Positions 59,166-64,000 of a stretch of DNA of 64,000 nucleotides are shown piece by piece. The stretch is from DASQPR01 sp963797675 (lineage in GTDB: Bacteria; Actinomycetota; Actinomycetes; Mycobacteriales; Micromonosporaceae): contig CAWCQQ010000007.1 in NCBI GenBank assembly GCA_963797675.1, positions 372,001 through 436,000 on the forward strand. The letters run 5' to 3'. The notes beneath the pieces are model-generated. The model saw only the letters and a program-made list of their open reading frames with translations, had not been told where the DNA came from and ran no database searches. Position 1 is the first letter of the stretch; each line of letters opens with the position of its first letter. A program made the translations under genes and the position numbers.

Positions 59166-60776
59166 CGGTCGAGGAGGCCGTCGGGTCCGGTGATACCTCC
59201 GGGCCCGACGCGCTCCCCGAACTCGACACCCGAACGTACGGCGTCAATGTCAAGCGGATCGGCAAGGCGAGCGCGCTGAACCTGGTCGGCGCGGCCGTGT
59301 CGACCGTGGCCGGCCTCGCCCTGACCGTGGTGATCACGCGCAACGTCAGCCCGGACGTGGCCGGTCTCTACTTCGGCCTGGGATCGGTCTATCTGATCCT
59401 GGCCGCGGCCGCCCGGATCGGCACCGAGACCGGCGCGGTCTATCGGATCGCCCAGCAGCAGGCGCAGGGCGAGCAGTCGCGGCTGCGGGCCACCGTACGG
59501 GTCGCAATGACGCCGATCGTGGTGCTGTCGGTGGTGCTCGCGATCGTGCTGTGGTTCACCGCCGGCAGCCTGGTCGACGTACTGAACGGCCACGGGATCG
59601 CCGGCGCGGTCGGTGCGATCCGGATGTTCGCGGTGTTCCTGCCGGCCGCGGTGGTCGGGACGGTCGCGCTGTCGGTCGGTCGCGGTCTCGGCACGACGCT
59701 GCCGTACGTGGCGATGGAGCGCATCCTGCGTCCCGGGTTGCAACTCGTGATCGCGGTGCTCGTCATCGTGTCCACGATTCGTAACCCGTCGATCGGGCTG
59801 GCCTTCTCGTACGTCGCGCCGTACCTGATCACGCTCGTCATCTCGGTGGTCTGGTCGGCCCGGCTCCGCCACCGCGCCGAGCGGCGAGCGGGCGTACGGC
59901 CGGCGTCGACCACCTCGGACGACTGGGCGCAGTTCTGGCGCTATACCGGACCCCGAGCCGGTACCGGCATGCTGCAGCTCGCTCTGCAGCGGCTCGACGT
60001 GATCCTGATGTCGGCGCTGCGCGGGCCGGCCGAAGCGGCGCTCTACACCGCGGCGACCAGACTGCTGGTGATCGGCCAGATGGGTGGGCAGTCGCTGTCG
60101 ATGGCCGTCCAGCACCGGTTCTCGGCCCTGCTGTCGCGGAAGAGTTTCGCGCGAGGCGAACGAGCTGTACCAGCTGACGACTGCGTGGCTGATCGTCATG
60201 ACGTGGCCGATCTACCTGCTCTGGGCGCTGTTCGCCTACCAGGTCACCGGCGTATTCGGTCACGGGTACTCCTCGGCCGGTGGCGTCGGTGTGATCCTGG
60301 CGCTCGCGATGCTGGTCGGCACGGCCTGCGGCATGGTCTCGATGGTGCTGGAGATGGCCGGCAACACCGGTATCGCGTTCGTGCAGACCGCGATCGCGCT
60401 CGTCGCGAACATCGGCGTCGACATCGTGCTGATCCCGCGGATGGGACCGACCGGTGCCGCGATCGGCTGGGCGGTGTCGATCCTGCTGAACAACCTGCTG
60501 CCGCTGGCTCGCCTGAACCGCGCGTACGGCATGTTCCCGCTCGGCCGCAGCGCGTACGTGGCGATGGCGGCCGCGGTCGCGAGCTTCATCGTGATCCCGG
60601 GGGGCGTCGTGCTTCTCGCCGGTCATCATCTGCTGCCGGACCTGGCCGGCGTCGTCGTCGGCACCGGGCTCTACACGGCGCTGCTCTGGCGGTTCCGCTC
60701 GATGTTGCAACTTTCCGGACTCGTCTCCGGCCTGCGCCGGCGGCGTGGTGCGGGTGGACGAGCACCGGCGCAATGA
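59162..60776 (+). CDS. Wzx-like polysaccharide flippase (MATE/MOP superfamily), one frameshift
   Basis: About 537 residues with 12 or more membrane helices, of the polysaccharide-transport (Polysacc_synt/MVF) superfamily. It begins KRIGKASALNLVGAAVSTVA, VVITRNVSPDVAGLYFGLGS. Later segments include ALQRLDVILMSALRGPAEAA and PRMGPTGAAIGWAVSILLNN. It moves lipid-linked repeat units to the outer face of the membrane for the Wzy-like polymerase. One +1 shift near 60151 precedes REANELYQLTTAWLIVMTWP. ATG 59162 overlaps the sulfotransferase stop. Confidence 0.87.
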
Positions 60777-60793
60777 TCAACAGGAGGATCCCC

Positions 60794-61832
60794 GTGTCTA
60801 TCCGTCGTAGCCGACGTACCGTGACGGCGCTGCTGGCGCTGATCATGCTGGGCACGGCTGCGGCGTGCAGTTCGCCGGCACCAGTGCCGCTGTCGCTGCC
60901 GACCAGCTCGCAGCCGCCCGCGTCGATCGATCCGTCACCGAATCTGCCACCCGGTGCGGCCGGGCCGTTCAAAACGACCGGACGGGGACCGGCGGTGCCG
61001 AAGACGAATGCCTGGCTGGGCGCGTTCGTCGGCTCGGTCGACCAGACCGCCGCCGGCAAGATGACCGCCGTCGACCGACTTTCAGAGCCTGATCGGCCGG
61101 CCGTTGGCCGTCGTGCACTCGTTCCATCCGTGGGGATCGTCGTTCCCGTCGGCGTTCGATCAGGCGATCGTCAACAACGGCCAGATCGACCTCGTCTCCT
61201 GGGCGGGTACCGATACCAGGTCGATGGCCGACGGCGCGTACGACAGTCAGTTGCGGAGCTTCGCCGACGGCGTACGGGTCTTCGGTGTGCCTATCCTGCT
61301 GCGTTTTCGCTGGGAGATGGATCGCCCGAATCTGGTATCGACGGTCGGTTCCGGCAACGACTATGTCGCCGCGTGGAAACACATTCGGCAGATTTTTACC
61401 GAGGAGGGTGCGACGAATGCCGCATGGGTGTGGTGCCCGACGTCCGACGCATTCGCGAACGGCACTGCCGCCTCCTACTATCCGGGTGATGATCAAGTCG
61501 ATTGGCTCTGCACCGACGTGTATCCGAACGATTCGGATCTGAGTTTTGGCGCGATTATGGCGCCGGTTTTGCAATTCGCCGCCGCGCATCCGAGGCCGCT
61601 CATGATCGGCGAGATGGGTGTCGAGACAACGTCGCCGAACGGCGCCGCATGGTTCGCCGGCGTTGCTCCGGTTCTCGCTACGCAACCGCAGGTCAAGGCG
61701 GTCGTCTACTTCAGCAACGTGACGACGACCAAGCCGATCTACGACACGACGGTCGGGGAATCATCGCAAACCCTCGCCGCATTCCAGGCAATGTCGAGTA
61801 ACCCGGCACTATCAGCTGTTAATAGACATTAA
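60794..61832 (+). CDS. GH26-like glycoside hydrolase lipoprotein, one frameshift
   Basis: About 345 residues: lipoprotein signal peptide TVTALLALIMLGTAAACSSP with the lipobox Cys, a Pro/Ser linker, then a GH26-like barrel. Evidence for the family is PILLRFRWEMDRPN (probable acid/base Glu), NAAWVWCPTSDAFANGTAAS, YYPGDDQVDWLCTDVYPND and PLMIGEMGVETTSPN (probable nucleophile Glu). A +1 shift near 61078 (extra C) precedes FQSLIGRPLAVVHSFHPWGS. GTG 60794 sits 8 bases after AGGAGG and is preferred over ATG 60773. It shares its domain type with 47169-48465 but is not close in sequence. Probably acts on the exported glycan. Confidence 0.8.
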
Positions 61833-62062
61833 CGGGTAAAAGCATCAAATCGGTCATAAGCCGCAAAAAACATTGTTGCCGTAATAGGGGTTAGCCGTTT
61901 GGGTGAAAGACAACGCCGCGATATCAATATTGCGGTGTCGAGTTGAGTGCGCGCGAACGCCGTGTGAAACTGATGCATCATATTGGCGACTGCGACTAGA
62001 AATTCCGAATTCGGTCGCCGGATCACGTGACTGTGTGCTTATCGATCGGTGTGGGAGAGACT
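61833..62062. promoter_or_regulatory. Intergenic region with two palindromes before the third surface protein
   Basis: 230 bases, AT-rich, without a supported gene. At 61916-61935 CCGCGATAT-CA-ATATTGCGG is a near-perfect palindrome (9 bp, one G-T pair). At about 62004-62013 CCGAATTCGG is a perfect 10-bp palindrome. Either could be an operator; the first could also act as a weak terminator for the GH26-like gene. GGAGAG (62054-62059) is the ribosome binding site for GTG 62063. Confidence 0.45.
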
Positions 62063-64000
62063 GTGCGGAAGTCATTACGCTTAGTAGCAATGTCCCTCGG
62101 CCTGGCGTCGCTTGTCGCGGTTACGGCCGTCACCGCTTCGTTGGCCGCACCCGGGCAACCGAACGTCGTCAATGCAGTGCCGTCCACGGCCTCGCCGAAC
62201 ATTGCCGACGGCACCACGTTCGCGATCACCAAGGTGGGGCACACCGTGATCGTCGGCGGCACGTTCACCGGCGTCTCGAATCGCGGAGACTCGACCATCC
62301 TGCCCCGAGCACATCTGCTCGCGTTCGACTCCGACAGCGGCACGGTGAGCACGACGTTCGTACCGGATCCGGACGACACGGTCTGGGCGCTCCTGCCCGG
62401 CCCGGCCGGCACCAACACCGTGTACGTCGGCGGGTCCGTTCCACAAGATCGCCGGTGCCAGCCATCCCTTCCTTGAACTGCTGAACGTCACCACCGGCGC
62501 GGTTGTCTCGACGTTCACGCCGTCGGCCTACAACGGCAGCGTGGAGACGCTCGGTGCCTCGGCGACGCAGCTGTTCGTCGGCGGGCTGTTCACCACGGTC
62601 GGTGGCGTCGCACATGCGGGCATCGCATCGGTGAGCCCGACCACCGGCGTCGTCAACTCCTACGTGAACATCCAGCTCGCCGGCCACCACAACTACACCG
62701 GCGTCGCCGGTCAGGCGAATGCCGGAGTCGGCGCATCGCAGCTCGCGGTCCGGCCGGACGGCAAGCAGATGGTCATCATCGGCAACTTCAAGACGGCCAG
62801 CAAAATGGACCGCGACCAGATCGTGATGCTCACCCTGGGCACCACGAGCGCCACGATCACGAACTGGGAAACGAACGTCCTGAAGGACAAGTGCAACCCG
62901 ACCGCGTTCGACAGCTGGATCCGTGGCGTCGACTACTCGCCGGGCGGCTCCTACTTCGTGATCGACGGCACCGGCGGACCATTCCCGGGCCAGCACTGCG
63001 ACTCGGTCATGCAGTTCAGCGACTATTCGACCGGCACGGCGCTCGCTCCGACCTGGATCGACTACTCCGGCGGCGACACGTTCCTGTCCGTCGCGGTATC
63101 CGGTGCGGCGATCTACGTCGGCGGTCACTTCCGGTGGCTCAACAACACGTACGGCAGCGACTCGTCGAGTGCCGGAGCGGTCGGCCGGCCCGGCCTGGCT
63201 GCGCTGGACCCGACCACCGGCCTGCCGCGAACCTGGAACCCGGGGCGTAACCCCCGCGGCTACGGTGCACCCGCGCTGTACGTGGATCCGGCCGACCCCG
63301 CGATCCCCGGCAGCGGCGGCCTGTACGTCGGCTCGGACACCGACTACATCGGCCCGAACCAGTACCTCCGTGGCAAGATCGCGTTCTTCCCGCTCGACGG
63401 TGGTGACACCCCGGAGGTCGGCAAGACCGCGGCCGTCCCGGGCAACCTCTACACCGATGGTGCACCGGTCGCGGTACCGGCGACGCTGGCCCGCATCAAC
63501 GTCGGTGGCAAGACCGTCGCGGCCACCGATGGTGGCCCGGATTGGCTCGGCGACACGCAGACGGCCACCCCGAACCGGGTCGCGAACGGCACGGTAACCA
63601 CGTTCGCGAGCAATCCCACCCACGGCGCGGGGGCATCGCTCCCGTCGTACGCGCCGCTGGCGCTGTTCAACAGCCAACGCTCGTACACGGCGAACACGCC
63701 GACGGCCTGGACGTTCTCGGTTCCGGCGGCCACCGTGGTGAACGTGAACCTGTTCGTGGCGCAGCGCTCGTTCGACTCCGGCTCCAACGCGCCGACATCG
63801 ACGAGCTTCTCGGTGATCGTCAACGGCCAGACCGTGATCACCAACTTCGACCCGAACGCGACGATCGGCTATCAGACCGCGGGTGAGCTACCGTCGATCC
63901 CGGTGACGGTTCCGGCCTCGGGGGTGGTGACCGTCGGCTTCTCCAACACCGCCGGTGCGGCCGCTGTGGACGCGATCGAGCTGACCCGGACCGGTGGCAC
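62063..64000 (+). CDS. Secreted beta-propeller / malectin-like surface protein 3, 3' end outside the window, one frameshift
   Basis: The first 645 residues of a paralogue of the protein at 41033. Signal peptide: MSLGLASLVAVTAVTASLAA. Propeller blades: VIVGGTFTGVSNRGDSTILP, LFVGGLFTTVGGVAHAGIAS and IYVGGHFRWLNNTYGSDSSS. Shared signature: TWNPGRNPRGYGAPALYVD, matching WNPGRNPRGSGAYAMF in the first. A malectin-like segment begins near INVGGKTVAATDGGPDWLGD and includes VVNVNLFVAQRSFDSGSNAP. A +1 shift near 62442 (extra G) precedes FHKIAGASHPFLELLNVTTG; beyond it the frame is open to the window end. It closes the polysaccharide locus on this side. Confidence 0.82.

Noticed and set aside
61916..61935. 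Palindrome as a phage or plasmid attachment site
   Set aside because: No integrase, tRNA or second copy is present nearby; an operator or weak terminator is more likely.

Overview
The window looks like part of an actinobacterial chromosome. Coding DNA is very GC-rich with strong GC3 bias, GTG and TTG starts are common, and short stop/start overlaps (ATGA, GTGA, TGATG, TAATG) are frequent. The order glmU-prs-rplY-pth, a complete conservon (cvnABCD) and a trpS / 2'-5' RNA ligase-like / YihY cluster point to an actinomycete of the Micromonosporales/Frankiales type. I cannot name a genus. No rRNA, tRNA, CRISPR array or intact mobile element was found.

A caveat applies to the whole annotation. 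Many genes, including housekeeping ones (prs, rplY, pth, trpS, deoA, add), are broken by single-base frameshifts. Nearly all act as one extra base in the coding direction, on both strands, and removing one base restores family-typical length and motifs. I read these as uncorrected insertion errors in a draft sequence, not as natural pseudogenes, and give gene spans that run across the shifts.

Layout. (1) 1-3.1 kb: glmU end, prs, rplY, terminator, pth. (2) 3.3-8.0 kb: an exopolysaccharide-initiating sugar-phosphate transferase translationally coupled to cysQ-cysD-cysN (sulfate activation and PAP recycling). (3) 8.1-13.6 kb: CBS protein, ECF sigma factor with a membrane beta-propeller partner, trpS, RNA ligase-like protein, YihY. 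(4) 13.6-25.2 kb: nucleoside uptake (two BMP lipoproteins, ATPase, two permeases) and salvage (cdd, deoA, add), with a DUF4272 protein and an RlmA-like methyltransferase. (5) 25.5-35.2 kb: conservon cvnABCD, an ABC solute-binding lipoprotein, a degenerate IS110-transposase-like protein with a conservon-type tail, and a primosomal-like protein. (6) 35.4-39.4 kb: deoC with two aldehyde dehydrogenases, then upp, completing deoxynucleoside catabolism. (7) 39.4-64 kb: a large surface-polysaccharide locus bounded by three secreted beta-propeller proteins. It holds a second initiating transferase, PAP2 phosphatase, three glycosyltransferase modules, two sulfotransferases, a Wzz-like co-polymerase, a Wzy-like polymerase, a Wzx-like flippase, two GH26-like hydrolases, a DUF3048 lipoprotein-like protein and an APH-fold kinase.

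The most interesting reading is that regions 2 and 7 together encode a sulfated exopolysaccharide. CysD/CysN make APS, an APS kinase not seen here would make PAPS, the two sulfotransferases would decorate the glycan or its precursors, and CysQ would clear the inhibitory by-product PAP. This is inference from domain content and linkage.
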